Source: Roseibium salinum
GTDB lineage: Bacteria > Pseudomonadota > Alphaproteobacteria > Rhizobiales > Stappiaceae
Assembly: GCF_026240905.1 (NCBI RefSeq)
Contig: NZ_JAPEVI010000003.1
Span: 372,001 to 436,000 of the forward strand
DNA: 64,000 nt
Direction: 5' to 3'
The notes beneath the pieces were generated by a model, which was not told the origin of the DNA, did not search any database, and saw only the letters and a list, made by a program, of their open reading frames with translations. The position numbers and the translations under genes are program-made. Positions 43,499-52,095 of the stretch are shown piece by piece (position 1 is the first letter of the stretch; each line of letters opens with the position of its first letter).

Positions 43499-44674
43499 TC
43501 AGCGGGCCAGTTCCGACATCGCCTCCGTCAGGCCTTCGACGGTCATCGGGAACATGCGGCCTGACATCAGATCGTTCAGCATCCGGATGGAAGGGGTGTA
43601 GTGCCAGTGTTCCTGGCGCACGGGGTTCAGCCAGACCGCGCTTTTGTAGAGCCCGGTGACGCGCTGCATCCACGCCGCGCCCGGTTCTTCGTTCCAGTGT
43701 TCCACCGATCCGCCGGGATAGGCGATCTCGTAGGGGCTCATGGAAGCATCGCCCACGAAGATGATCTTGTAGTCCGCGGGGTATTTGTGCAGCACGTCCA
43801 TAGTCGGGATGCGCTCGGTCTGCCGGCGGCGGTTTTCTTTCCACACATATTCGTAAAGGCAATTGTGGAAGTAGAAATGCTCCATCACCTTGAACTCGGA
43901 CCGCGCCGCTGAAAACAGCTCTTCGCAGACGCGGATGTGGTCGTCCATCGAGCCGCCGATATCGAAGAACAGCAGCACCTTGACCGCATTGTGCCGTTCC
44001 GGCCGCATCTTGATGTCGAGCAGCCCCTTGTGGGCGGTCGAGCGGATGGTGCTGTCGAGGTCCAGCTCTTCCGCAGCGCCGATGCGCGCGAAATTCCTGA
44101 GGCGCTTCAGGGCCACCTGGATGTTGCGGGTGCCGAGCAACTGGGTGTCGTCGAGATCCTTGAACTCGCGCTTGTCCCAGACCTTCACCGCGCGCCTGTG
44201 CCGGCTTTCCTTCTGGCCGATGCGCACGCCTTCCGGGTTGTAGCCATAGGCGCCGAAGGGCGATGTTCCGGCTGTTCCGATCCATTTGCTGCCGCCCTGG
44301 TGGCGCTTTTCCTGCTCGTTGAGCCGTTCGCGCAGGGTCTCCATCAGTTTCTCGAACCCGCCGAGCGCTTCGATCTGCGCCTTTTCCTCTTCGCTCAAGT
44401 GCTTCTCGGCAAGCTTTCGCAGCCATTCTTCCGGGATGTCGGTGGCCGGCACCTCGCTCAGCAGGTCCAGCCCCTTGAAGACATGGCCGAAGACCCGGTC
44501 GAACTTGTCCAGGTTGCTCTCGTCCTTCACCAGGCAAAGCCGGGCGAGGTAGTAGAAATCCTCGACGCTCTTCTCCGCCAGATCCTTCTCCAGCGCCTCC
44601 ATAAGCGTCAGATATTCCCGCAGTGAAACCGGAACGCCCGCGGATTTCAGTTCGGTGAAAAAGGTGATGAACAT
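43499..44674 (-). CDS. VWA (CoxE-like) domain protein
   Basis: 391 residues. The C-terminal VWA domain carries the MIDAS motif FFDIGGSMDDHIRV (about residue 220) with following threonine/aspartate region IPTMDVLHKY and GDASMSPYEI. The N-terminus MFITFFTELKSAGVPVSLRE matches the COG3552 set that works with MoxR ATPases as chaperone-like metal insertion or complex-remodelling machines. A MoxR gene lies at 49391, separated by unrelated genes. ATG 44674 begins this conserved start; upstream in-frame codons are not conserved. Confidence 0.85.
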   Translation of the reverse strand: MFITFFTELKSAGVPVSLREYLTLMEALEKDLAEKSVEDFYYLARLCLVKDESNLDKFDRVFGHVFKGLDLLSEVPATDIPEEWLRKLAEKHLSEEEKAQIEALGGFEKLMETLRERLNEQEKRHQGGSKWIGTAGTSPFGAYGYNPEGVRIGQKESRHRRAVKVWDKREFKDLDDTQLLGTRNIQVALKRLRNFARIGAAEELDLDSTIRSTAHKGLLDIKMRPERHNAVKVLLFFDIGGSMDDHIRVCEELFSAARSEFKVMEHFYFHNCLYEYVWKENRRRQTERIPTMDVLHKYPADYKIIFVGDASMSPYEIAYPGGSVEHWNEEPGAAWMQRVTGLYKSAVWLNPVRQEHWHYTPSIRMLNDLMSGRMFPMTVEGLTEAMSELAR

Positions 44675-44830
44675 GGGGCGAAGGTAGCGGCGCCCGGGGT
44701 GCCTGTCGAGACGGGATTTGCGCTGTCTGCGCCAATTGCTGCCGGACTGTTTCAGCCAAATCGACGCTAATACCGCTGACGTCTTGGAATTCTGCACTAG
44801 CTATGGGGAAGTTCCGAAAAGGAGAAGGAT

Positions 44831-45202
44831 ATGCGTTTCGGACTTGCGAAAATCTGTCTTGCCGTTGCGGTCCTGTCGCTCTCGGCCGCAGCTGGCTTTG
44901 CCCATCACGGTTGGAGATGGACCACGGGCGACAATATCGAACTCACCGGAGTGATCACCGAAGCCAAGCTGGGAAATCCCCACGGTGTGGTGAAGGTGGA
45001 TGCCGAAGGCGAGATATGGACGGTGGAAGTCGGACAGCCCTGGCGCAACGAACGGGCGGGCCTGAAGGACGGAGACCTGGCGCCCGGCACGGAGGCGACC
45101 TTCATCGGCGAGCCGTCTGCCGACATCGCCGAGCGGCTGATGAAGGCGGAAAATATCATCATCGGCGGTCAGGAATACCCGCTCTATCCGGACCGTGACT
45201 GA
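44831..45202 (+). CDS. DUF6152 family periplasmic protein
   Basis: 123 residues. The signal peptide (MRFGLAKICLAVAVLSLSAAA-GFA) is followed by HHGWRWTTGDNIELTGVI, typical of DUF6152 proteins, and a small beta-rich domain. GGAGAAGG precedes the ATG. Its last codons overlap the GTG start of the next gene, so both are one operon. Confidence 0.8.
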   Translation: MRFGLAKICLAVAVLSLSAAAGFAHHGWRWTTGDNIELTGVITEAKLGNPHGVVKVDAEGEIWTVEVGQPWRNERAGLKDGDLAPGTEATFIGEPSADIAERLMKAENIIIGGQEYPLYPDRD

Positions 45203-45677
45203 CCTCCTGCTGGATCTGGCCGGTTGGGTCTCTCAGACGGACCTTGCCGTATGGCTGCGCCGGTCGCGCTGGGGCTACGCCTTTGTCAACGGCACCCATG
45301 TTCTGGGGATTGCCCTTCTGGTTGGCGCTATCGTGCCGATGGACCTGCGACTGATCGGCGTGGGATCCGGCCTGCCGGTTGCCGCCCTGGCGCGGCGTCT
45401 CGTGCCCGTGGCGGCAACGGGACTGGCGCTCGCGGTGCTGACCGGCGCCTTCATGCTGTCGCTGGAGCCGGTCGACTATCTGCGCATGCCGGTCGTTCAG
45501 ATCAAACTGAGCCTTGTCGCCATTGGAAGCCTGTCCGCCATCCTGACGCATCTGCGTTACGGATGGTGGATGGCCGGGGCTCCTGAACGCAGTCTTCGCA
45601 CGCCCGGCCTGATTTCCCTGTGCTGCTGGCTGCCGGCGCTATTCGCGGGCCGTCTGATCGCGTTTCTGGGAAGCTGA
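45195..45677 (+). CDS. DUF6644-like inner-membrane protein
   Basis: 160 residues with four to five membrane helices (about 28-48, 62-82, 90-110, 138-158), GTG start inside the end of the DUF6152 gene (overlap 8 bases). The pair DUF6152/DUF6644 recurs together and may form a copper or redox related membrane module; function unknown. Its end overlaps the converging ycjF-like gene by 39 bases. Confidence 0.7.
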   Translation: MTDLLLDLAGWVSQTDLAVWLRRSRWGYAFVNGTHVLGIALLVGAIVPMDLRLIGVGSGLPVAALARRLVPVAATGLALAVLTGAFMLSLEPVDYLRMPVVQIKLSLVAIGSLSAILTHLRYGWWMAGAPERSLRTPGLISLCCWLPALFAGRLIAFLGS

Positions 45678-46715
45678 GGCTGCCTTTTCGGCCTTCTCGG
45701 ACGAGGAGATCAACTCTCCCATGAATTCGGAGATTGTTGGTCCCCTGCCGGCAACGAAGGGGGCCGGCCGGCAGACGGCGATGGCGGCGATGCCGATGCG
45801 GGCGGTCAGGAGACCGTTGATCACGCCTTCGCCGAGCCGGGCCGACAGGCGGGCCGCCAGCCCGTGCCCGAGTACCTGGGAGGCGAGGCTGTCGCCCGCG
45901 GCCATTCCGCCGGTGACGGCAAGGTGGGTCACGACCTGCCGGGTTAGGCGCACAAATCCAAGCGTTCCCGGCCGTCCGCCATAAAGGATCGAGAGCCGGC
46001 GGACGGTCCTCAGGTTCTCATAGAGAACCGCCAGAAGATCGACCAGCGCGCGGGGGCTTACAGCGGTGACCAGCGACACGCGCTTGGCGCTGTTCATGAC
46101 GATCCTCCGGGCCTCGAGGTCCAGCGGACTGAGGAGATCCCGTTCGGCAAGCTTGACAAGGTCGCGTCCGTCGATGACCTCGCGCATATGCCCGGCAAGC
46201 GCCTTTCGGCCCTGTGCCGTTTCCGGCCGGTCGCGATAGAGCGCCAGCAATTCCTTGAGCCCGGCGCTTGCGGCCCTGGCATCGTCCGCTTCGGCCGCCT
46301 GCTGAAGGCGGTCACGCAGATCATCGATGCGGCCAACACGGGCGAGGGCGGCAAGTTCCTTCGCAGCCAGTCCAAGAAGCCCGAGTGCGGCCAAGGCGAC
46401 AAGGGCAAGACCCAGCCAGCCAAGCCAGTCCGTACGGGCGAAGAGATCCCGGATCAGACTGTCGATCGCAAGGCCGATGGCAAGCGATACGAGCCCGGAC
46501 AGCCCGATCATCAGCCATTTGCCGAAACGGACCCCGGTTTTCGGCGTGCTGGCATCCCGGGGCAGACGCGGCTCTTCGTCATCCTGAAGAGCCTGGGTGA
46601 TGAGGGCTTCATCCAGGGAAGGCGTCCTGGTCTCGTCATCGCTCATCCGGACCTTGCTGTCGTCAAGGCGGAAGGCGGCCGGCCTGCGACCGGAAGGGGG
46701 TGGTGTGCCGATCAT
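45639..46715 (-). CDS. ycjF: YcjF/TIGR01620 family membrane protein
   Basis: 358 residues: an acidic N-terminus, two membrane helices (about 70-88 and 100-120) and a C-terminal DUF697 domain with small-residue helices (GGMAAGDSLASQVLGHGLA). It is the partner of YcjX; ATG overlaps the ycjX stop (ATGA). In gammaproteobacteria the pair is co-expressed with the phage shock response. The 3' end overlaps the DUF6644-like gene on the other strand. Confidence 0.85.
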   Translation of the reverse strand: MIGTPPPSGRRPAAFRLDDSKVRMSDDETRTPSLDEALITQALQDDEEPRLPRDASTPKTGVRFGKWLMIGLSGLVSLAIGLAIDSLIRDLFARTDWLGWLGLALVALAALGLLGLAAKELAALARVGRIDDLRDRLQQAAEADDARAASAGLKELLALYRDRPETAQGRKALAGHMREVIDGRDLVKLAERDLLSPLDLEARRIVMNSAKRVSLVTAVSPRALVDLLAVLYENLRTVRRLSILYGGRPGTLGFVRLTRQVVTHLAVTGGMAAGDSLASQVLGHGLAARLSARLGEGVINGLLTARIGIAAIAVCRPAPFVAGRGPTISEFMGELISSSEKAEKAASASQKRDQTARE

Positions 46716-48226
46716 GCCAGGCGGTCTCCGATCAGGAATTCAAGCGCGCGGTCCAGCCGGATATGCGGCAGCGACAGGGTGAGGCCTTCCGCCGTCGTGT
46801 CCAGGACGGGAGGGCGGAACCGCAGGAACTGGAGGTCGCGCTGTGCCGCCTCAAACTCTGCTCGAGCGTCTTCAGAAGCTGATTCAACGTGCCGAAAAAG
46901 TGATTCAGGATCTTGCGGCAAGTCCCCGGGAAACATGGCGATTTCCGCTTCGCCGTCATAGGTCTCGCCGTTGAGGCGCTCACCGGGCAGCGGGGTGCCC
47001 AGGATCGCCGGAAGCTCTTCGCCCCGATGCTTGACCGTGGCCTCCCGCGTGGCGCGCACCGCGGCCATGGCAATCACATCCACCTCCGCGCCCTTGAAAC
47101 GGGCGCGTTCCTCCGCGCGGGTGACCAGTCGCTTCAGGATCGCCTCCAGCCGGTCATGATCGGTCCTGTGCAGGTGATCGGCCTTCGTGGCGGCAAACAG
47201 GATCCGGTCGATACGCCGGGTGAGGATGGAGGACAGCCAGCTGCGCTTGCCGGGGCGGAAGGCGGCGAGCACTTCGCTCAAGGCCACTTCCAGGTCGGCG
47301 ATCGCATGCGGGCCGGCATTGATCGCATGAAGGACATCCACCAGCACGATCTGGCGGTCGAGCCGGGCAAAGTGATCGCGAAAGAACGGGCGGACCACGT
47401 GGGTCTTGTAGGCTTCGTAGCGCCGCTCCATCATTGCCCGCAGCGTTCCGGAGCGCGCGGGCGCTGCATCGGCCGGAATGTCCAGCGGCGCAAAGGTGAG
47501 GGCAGGGGACCCGTCGAGATCGCCCGGCATCAGAAACCGGCCGGGCGGCAGCATGGAGAGGGCATGGGCGTCCGCCCGGCAGGCCGCGAGGTAGGATTTG
47601 AAGCCTGCCGCGAGATCCTGCGCGGCCGCTTCGTTTTCCCGGGCGTCGGGATCCGCCGCCGCCAATGCCTTCAGGAACGGGGCGGCGACTTCACTGCGGC
47701 CCTGCGCCCGTGCCCGTTGCAGGGCATCGGCGCAAAAGGTGGCGTAGTCCTTGGAAAGCAGCGGCAGATCCAGGAGCCACTCGCCGGGATAGTCGATCAG
47801 GTCCAGATGCAGGCGGCCGGGACCAAGCTTGCGATAGAAATAGGAGGCGCTCTCGTAGTCGATGGTCAGGCGCAGTTCGGCGACCTGGCGGGTGGATTCG
47901 GGCCAGATGCGCTTGTCCACCATGGCGCGGACATGGGCCTCATATTCAAAGCGCGGAACGGCATCGTCCGGCTGGGGCTGGAGCTTCGCCCCGGTCATCC
48001 GCCGCCCGGCCGCCGCGCTGAACACCGGCAGGCGTCCGCCGTGAACCAGATTGTGCACAAGGGCGGTCAGGAAGACGGTCTTGCCGGACCTGGCAAGACC
48101 GGTCACGCCGAGACGCAGGCTTGGGACCGCCAGGCCGCTCGCCGCATCGGCAAGATTGGCCAGGCTCAGCCGCGCTTCTTCCGTCAATTTCGTCAATGGG
48201 TTCACGTGGGCCTCCAGCGCGTTCAT
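46712..48226 (-). CDS. ycjX: YcjX-type P-loop ATPase/GTPase-like protein (DUF463)
   Basis: 504 residues. The P-loop GLARSGKTVFLTALVHNL is at about residue 42 and a switch-like DYPGEWLLDLP at about 150; the rest follows the YcjX family with the VLVDVLHA.N segment and KADHLHR (NKxD-like). It is thought to act at the inner membrane with YcjF. GC-rich; first gene of the pair. Confidence 0.88.
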   Translation of the reverse strand: MNALEAHVNPLTKLTEEARLSLANLADAASGLAVPSLRLGVTGLARSGKTVFLTALVHNLVHGGRLPVFSAAAGRRMTGAKLQPQPDDAVPRFEYEAHVRAMVDKRIWPESTRQVAELRLTIDYESASYFYRKLGPGRLHLDLIDYPGEWLLDLPLLSKDYATFCADALQRARAQGRSEVAAPFLKALAAADPDARENEAAAQDLAAGFKSYLAACRADAHALSMLPPGRFLMPGDLDGSPALTFAPLDIPADAAPARSGTLRAMMERRYEAYKTHVVRPFFRDHFARLDRQIVLVDVLHAINAGPHAIADLEVALSEVLAAFRPGKRSWLSSILTRRIDRILFAATKADHLHRTDHDRLEAILKRLVTRAEERARFKGAEVDVIAMAAVRATREATVKHRGEELPAILGTPLPGERLNGETYDGEAEIAMFPGDLPQDPESLFRHVESASEDARAEFEAAQRDLQFLRFRPPVLDTTAEGLTLSLPHIRLDRALEFLIGDRLA

Positions 48227-48271
48227 GTAAGCGCGTGCGCGGCCAAGTGCAAATGCCGATTGGCGTGAAGG

Positions 48272-48796
48272 TCAGCCGGCCGCGTCCCTGACATCCTTCG
48301 GCCTGGTGAACCTTTCCAGGTGGCCGGTCCCGGGATGAAGCTCGGACCAGTCGGCAATGTCGAAATCGATCACGGCGAGGGCGCCCGTCGGATATTTCTC
48401 TTCAAGATTCGTCATTGCCTGGGAGCTGGACGTCCCGGAAAGGGCGAGGGCGGTGTCTTCCATGGCCGGATTATGGCCCAGGACCATCAGGTTCTGCGCC
48501 CGGCCGCCATGTCTGCGGATGATCCCGAGATAGTCGTCTTCGCTTTGCTGGTAGAGGTCGGAGATCAGCTGGACGTGTGCTTCCTGCGGCAGGAAGGGCA
48601 GCAGCCGGGCGAGGGTCTCGCGGGTCCGCAGCGCGGTTGAACACAGAATCTGGTTCGGTAGAAGCGCGTTGTCTTTCAGATATCTTGCCATGGTCGTCGC
48701 GGCGGTCTTGCCGCGGCCGTTCAGCGGGCGGTCGATATCTGCAAGGTCCGGATCGCCCCAGGAGGATTTGGCATGTCTTAGAAGCAGCAGCCGCAT
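48272..48796 (-). CDS. Histidine phosphatase, SixA-like
   Basis: 174 residues with the phosphohistidine motif LLRHAKSSW (His about residue 8), the ALRTRET arginine-containing loop and the second catalytic histidine in VLGHNPAM (about 110). SixA dephosphorylates phosphohistidine in Hpt or PTS proteins; a relation to the Hpt gene at 39702 is only a thought. It has no obvious operon partner. Confidence 0.88.
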   Translation of the reverse strand: MRLLLLRHAKSSWGDPDLADIDRPLNGRGKTAATTMARYLKDNALLPNQILCSTALRTRETLARLLPFLPQEAHVQLISDLYQQSEDDYLGIIRRHGGRAQNLMVLGHNPAMEDTALALSGTSSSQAMTNLEEKYPTGALAVIDFDIADWSELHPGTGHLERFTRPKDVRDAAG

Positions 48797-48836
48797 GTCT
48801 GTCCCCGTGTTTCACCGATCTCGGTCCGGCCAACTG

Positions 48837-49373
48837 TCAGTTCTGACCGGCAAGGGCCTCCGTGAACGCAGCCATGGCCGGCCCGACCTCGATTTCCTGG
48901 GCCGGCAGCGTATAGGCCAGCCACAACGTATAGTCCGCCTCTTCGGCGGTAAAATACCAGAGCGTTTCGCACAGGGTGCCCGGCGTCTGCTTGCTCGTCC
49001 GGAACGATATGCCTGACGCCGCGGCGCCGCTCAGCTTGATGGGATCGAACCCGGCGGCCTTGTAGTTGCGCGAGAATGTCAGCGCCTGCTGACGGCCAGT
49101 GTCCGGAAGGTGCTTGCGCAGAACGGCGGAAATCCCGTCGCGGCCGGTATAGACACACCCGGCGAGGCTGACGCCGTCGCCTTTCATGACCTTTACCCGG
49201 TAGAAGGGGCCGATCATGTCCGGGCAGCGCAGGCCGGTGAAATGACGCAGTCCGCCGACATCGCTTTGCCAGCCCGCATCATACTCGGGCGGGACCTGCG
49301 CGCCGGCCGGCAGCGCGAGCGAGCACAGGCTCAGGGCCGCGAGCACATACAGAACCACGGGCGGTCTTGCCAA
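48837..49373 (-). CDS. Exported hypothetical protein
   Basis: 178 residues with an N-terminal signal peptide (MARPPVVLYVLAALSLCSLA, then LPAGA-Q). Four cysteines (LRCPDMIG, AGCVYTG, TLCETLW, plus one in the signal) suggest disulphides. No named domain recognised. It lies 17 bases after the MoxR gene on the same strand, so the two are probably co-transcribed. Confidence 0.75.
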   Translation of the reverse strand: MARPPVVLYVLAALSLCSLALPAGAQVPPEYDAGWQSDVGGLRHFTGLRCPDMIGPFYRVKVMKGDGVSLAGCVYTGRDGISAVLRKHLPDTGRQQALTFSRNYKAAGFDPIKLSGAAASGISFRTSKQTPGTLCETLWYFTAEEADYTLWLAYTLPAQEIEVGPAMAAFTEALAGQN

Positions 49374-49390
49374 AACAGTCTCCTATCCGT

Positions 49391-50236
49391 TCACGTCCGT
49401 CCCCGGCGCGACATGAAGGCCAGGCGTTCAAACAGGTGGACGTCCTGCTCATTCTTCAGCAGCGCGCCGTGCAGCGGAGGGATCAGTCTGGAGCTATCCT
49501 GTTGACGAAGGGTTTCCGGATCGATGTCCTCGTTCAATAGCAGCTTGATCCAGTCGATCAGTTCGGATGTCGACGGCTTCTTTTTGAGGCCGGCAACGTC
49601 CCTGACCTCGTAAAAGACACGCAGGGCCTGCGCAAGCAGCCGCTGCTTGATGCCCGGAAAATGAACCTCCACGATCTCGGCCATGGTCTCCTCATCCGGG
49701 AATTTGATGAAGTGAAAGAAGCAGCGGCGCAGGAACGCGTCGGGCAGGTCCTTCTCGTTGTTGGAGGTGATGATCACGATCGGCCGCTGCCGGGCCCGGA
49801 CAGTTTCGCCCGTTTCGTAGACGTGGAACTCCATCCGGTCGAGTTCCAGCAGCAGGTCGTTCGGGAATTCGATGTCGGCCTTGTCGATTTCATCGATCAG
49901 CAGAACCGGCTTTACCGGGGAATCGAACGCTTCCCACAGCTTGCCCTTGCGGATGTAGTTGTTGATGTCCTTGACCCGTTCGTCGCCAAGCTGGCTGTCG
50001 CGCAGGCGGGAGACCGCGTCATATTCATAAAGGCCCTGCTGGGCTTTCGTGGTGGATTTCACGTGCCACTCTATGAGGGGCGCCTTCAGTGCCGTGGCCA
50101 CCTCTTCGGCGAGCACGGTTTTCCCGGTCCCCGGTTCGCCCTTGATGAGGAGCGGGCGCTCCAGCGCAACGGCTGCATTGACAGCAACGCGCAGATCCTC
50201 CGTGGCGATGTAGCTCTCAGTTCCTTCGAAACGCAT
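49391..50236 (-). CDS. MoxR family AAA+ ATPase
   Basis: 281 residues: Walker A GEPGTGKTVLA (about residue 34), Walker B LLIDEIDKAD (about 97), sensor 1 VIITSNNEKDLPD and sensor 2 in the region RVFYEVRD. MoxR ATPases act with VWA proteins such as the one at 43499 to activate enzyme complexes, for example methanol or CO dehydrogenase. ATG 50236 (MRFEGTESYIATEDLRVAV) fits the family; in-frame codons upstream to 50413 have no homology. Confidence 0.92.
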   Translation of the reverse strand: MRFEGTESYIATEDLRVAVNAAVALERPLLIKGEPGTGKTVLAEEVATALKAPLIEWHVKSTTKAQQGLYEYDAVSRLRDSQLGDERVKDINNYIRKGKLWEAFDSPVKPVLLIDEIDKADIEFPNDLLLELDRMEFHVYETGETVRARQRPIVIITSNNEKDLPDAFLRRCFFHFIKFPDEETMAEIVEVHFPGIKQRLLAQALRVFYEVRDVAGLKKKPSTSELIDWIKLLLNEDIDPETLRQQDSSRLIPPLHGALLKNEQDVHLFERLAFMSRRGRT

Positions 50237-50469
50237 ATGACCGTCCGTTCTGTGTGTCCTTGCGCGGAAAGTGGCAGGCCCCACCGGAGGAAGCAAGTCC
50301 GTAAAGCGGAAACGCTTTCCCGGTCCCGTTTCATGGGGACACTCTTGCCCATCGCGGGGGAAGTTTTTGCCCGCCCGGCCGGGCTTGCCGGGTTGAATTT
50401 CCGCTTCCGTCAATCTTTCTGTCAGGTAAAATGTTGAATTTTAAAGAGAAAATTCACTACCTCAATAGT

Positions 50470-50484
50470 TGGCACGTCCCTTGC
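50470..50484 (+). promoter_or_regulatory. Sigma-54 promoter of flgE
   Basis: TGGCACG-TCCC-TTGC matches the -24/-12 consensus TGGCACG-N4-TTGC in all fixed positions. It lies 66 bases ahead of the flgE start codon, in an AT-rich stretch, and is the clearest promoter match in the window. Confidence 0.7.
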
Positions 50485-50549
50485 GGAGGGAAGCCGATTA
50501 CGGGCGCAAGTCCGCGTCAGCAGTGCCCGATCTATTAAGAGGACGAAAC

Positions 50550-51932
50550 ATGGGTATTTATGGGGCTATCAACTCGGCCGTTTCGGGATTGACCGCACAG
50601 GCCAGAGCTCTGGAGAATATTTCCGGTAACGTCGCGAATTCGCAGACGACCGGCTACAAGCGGCTGGATACAACATTCGCCGATCTCGTGTCGGGCAGCG
50701 GTGCAACACAGGCGGCTCAGGTCTCCGGCACCACATATGCGACCTCGCGTGCAACCAATACCGTGCAGGGCGATATCAAGTCGGTCGACGTGGACACCTA
50801 CATGGCGATCAACGGCGACGGATATTTCGTCGTGACCAAGGCCGCCGACGTGGTCGATGGCTCAACCTCCTTCGCGGAAGAGACATATTACACCCGTGCG
50901 GGCGATTTCGAGCGCGACAGGGAAGGGTATCTCATCAACAGTGCGGGATATTACCTGCAGGGCTTCCAGCTGGATCCGAATACCGGCAACCCCATTGGCG
51001 ATGATCCCACGGTGATCCGGATCCAGAACCAGCCGCTGGCTGCTTCGTCGACCACCGCGATCGACTACCAGGCGAACCTGCCACGCGTTCCGGCTACCAC
51101 GGATTACGACGGCACGGATGAGGCCACGGCGTTGCTCAATGCGTCGGTCGGCACCGGCAACGTTGCAGTGGCTGACAATCAGGACTTCCTGAACAGCTCC
51201 ATATCCGGTGGCTCTATCACGATTTACAACCAGAACGGCACGCCGATGAGTGTCGAGGTCCGCTATGCCAAAACCGCAAATGCGGATGCTGGCGTTCCGG
51301 TGAATGACACCTGGAACATGTATGTCGGAACCGGCGATGACACGACGGATACCTGGTACAATGTCGGCGAGATCGAATTCGACAGTACCGGCGCCATGAC
51401 CAACATGACGGCAGGCACGATCGGTGCGGTGAACGGCACAAGCGATGGCTTCACGATCGCATCGCTGGACATCGGCGGCACGGCCGCTTCGAATGTGGAA
51501 GTGTCCTTTTCCGGCGGTTCGCTGACCCAGTACGCGGACCTTGACGGGACGGCGAGTTCCGTCTCCCTCGCCCAGGACGGCTATCCCGCAGGTGAACTGA
51601 CCGCTGTCGCCGTCGACCAGTCCGGTCGCGTGATCGCCAGCTACTCCAACAGCCAGCAGCGCCCGGTCTATGAAATCCCGCTCGCCACCTTTGCTGCGGA
51701 ACAGAACCTGAAGCGTGTCGACGGTTCCGGCTTTTCTGCAACCTCGTCCTCGGGCGTGGCGGATCTGACCGGCGGCGGGCAGATCCTTGCCAAGAAGCTG
51801 GAACTGTCCAACGCCGATATCGCGGACGAGTTCTCCAAGCTTATCGTCACGCAGCAGGCCTATTCAGCCAACTCGCGGATCGTCACTTCCGCGGACGAGA
51901 TGCTGGACAGCGCCCTGAACATGGTCCGGTAA
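50550..51932 (+). CDS. flgE: Flagellar hook protein FlgE
   Basis: 460 residues. The N-terminal helix motif (GLTAQARALENISGNVANSQ, then TTGYKRLDTTFADL) and C-terminal one (VTQQAYSANSRIVTSADEML) are the paired termini of the hook/rod axial family; FlgE builds the hook beyond the rod. The starts MGIYGAINSAVSG at 50550 after AGGACG, with a sigma-54 promoter upstream; extra in-frame codons back to 50469 are unlike the family. Confidence 0.95.
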   Translation: MGIYGAINSAVSGLTAQARALENISGNVANSQTTGYKRLDTTFADLVSGSGATQAAQVSGTTYATSRATNTVQGDIKSVDVDTYMAINGDGYFVVTKAADVVDGSTSFAEETYYTRAGDFERDREGYLINSAGYYLQGFQLDPNTGNPIGDDPTVIRIQNQPLAASSTTAIDYQANLPRVPATTDYDGTDEATALLNASVGTGNVAVADNQDFLNSSISGGSITIYNQNGTPMSVEVRYAKTANADAGVPVNDTWNMYVGTGDDTTDTWYNVGEIEFDSTGAMTNMTAGTIGAVNGTSDGFTIASLDIGGTAASNVEVSFSGGSLTQYADLDGTASSVSLAQDGYPAGELTAVAVDQSGRVIASYSNSQQRPVYEIPLATFAAEQNLKRVDGSGFSATSSSGVADLTGGGQILAKKLELSNADIADEFSKLIVTQQAYSANSRIVTSADEMLDSALNMVR

Positions 51933-52095
51933 CTTCCGGCCGGCCGGCGGGTCCGACCCGCCGGCTTTCCTGACTGGATCAGCCTGCAGGCAGGTTGAAA
52001 CACCTGAACGCAGAAAGGTTGAACGGTTTCAAAGTGCTGGCGCAACGTGTCCGTCAGGACATTGCACCAGGTAACGTGTTGCAAGGACATTCGCC

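Noticed and set aside
46913..48268. 451-codon plus-strand frame over ycjX
   Set aside because: Composition is typical of antisense GC-rich frames; ycjX has a P-loop and a coupled partner.
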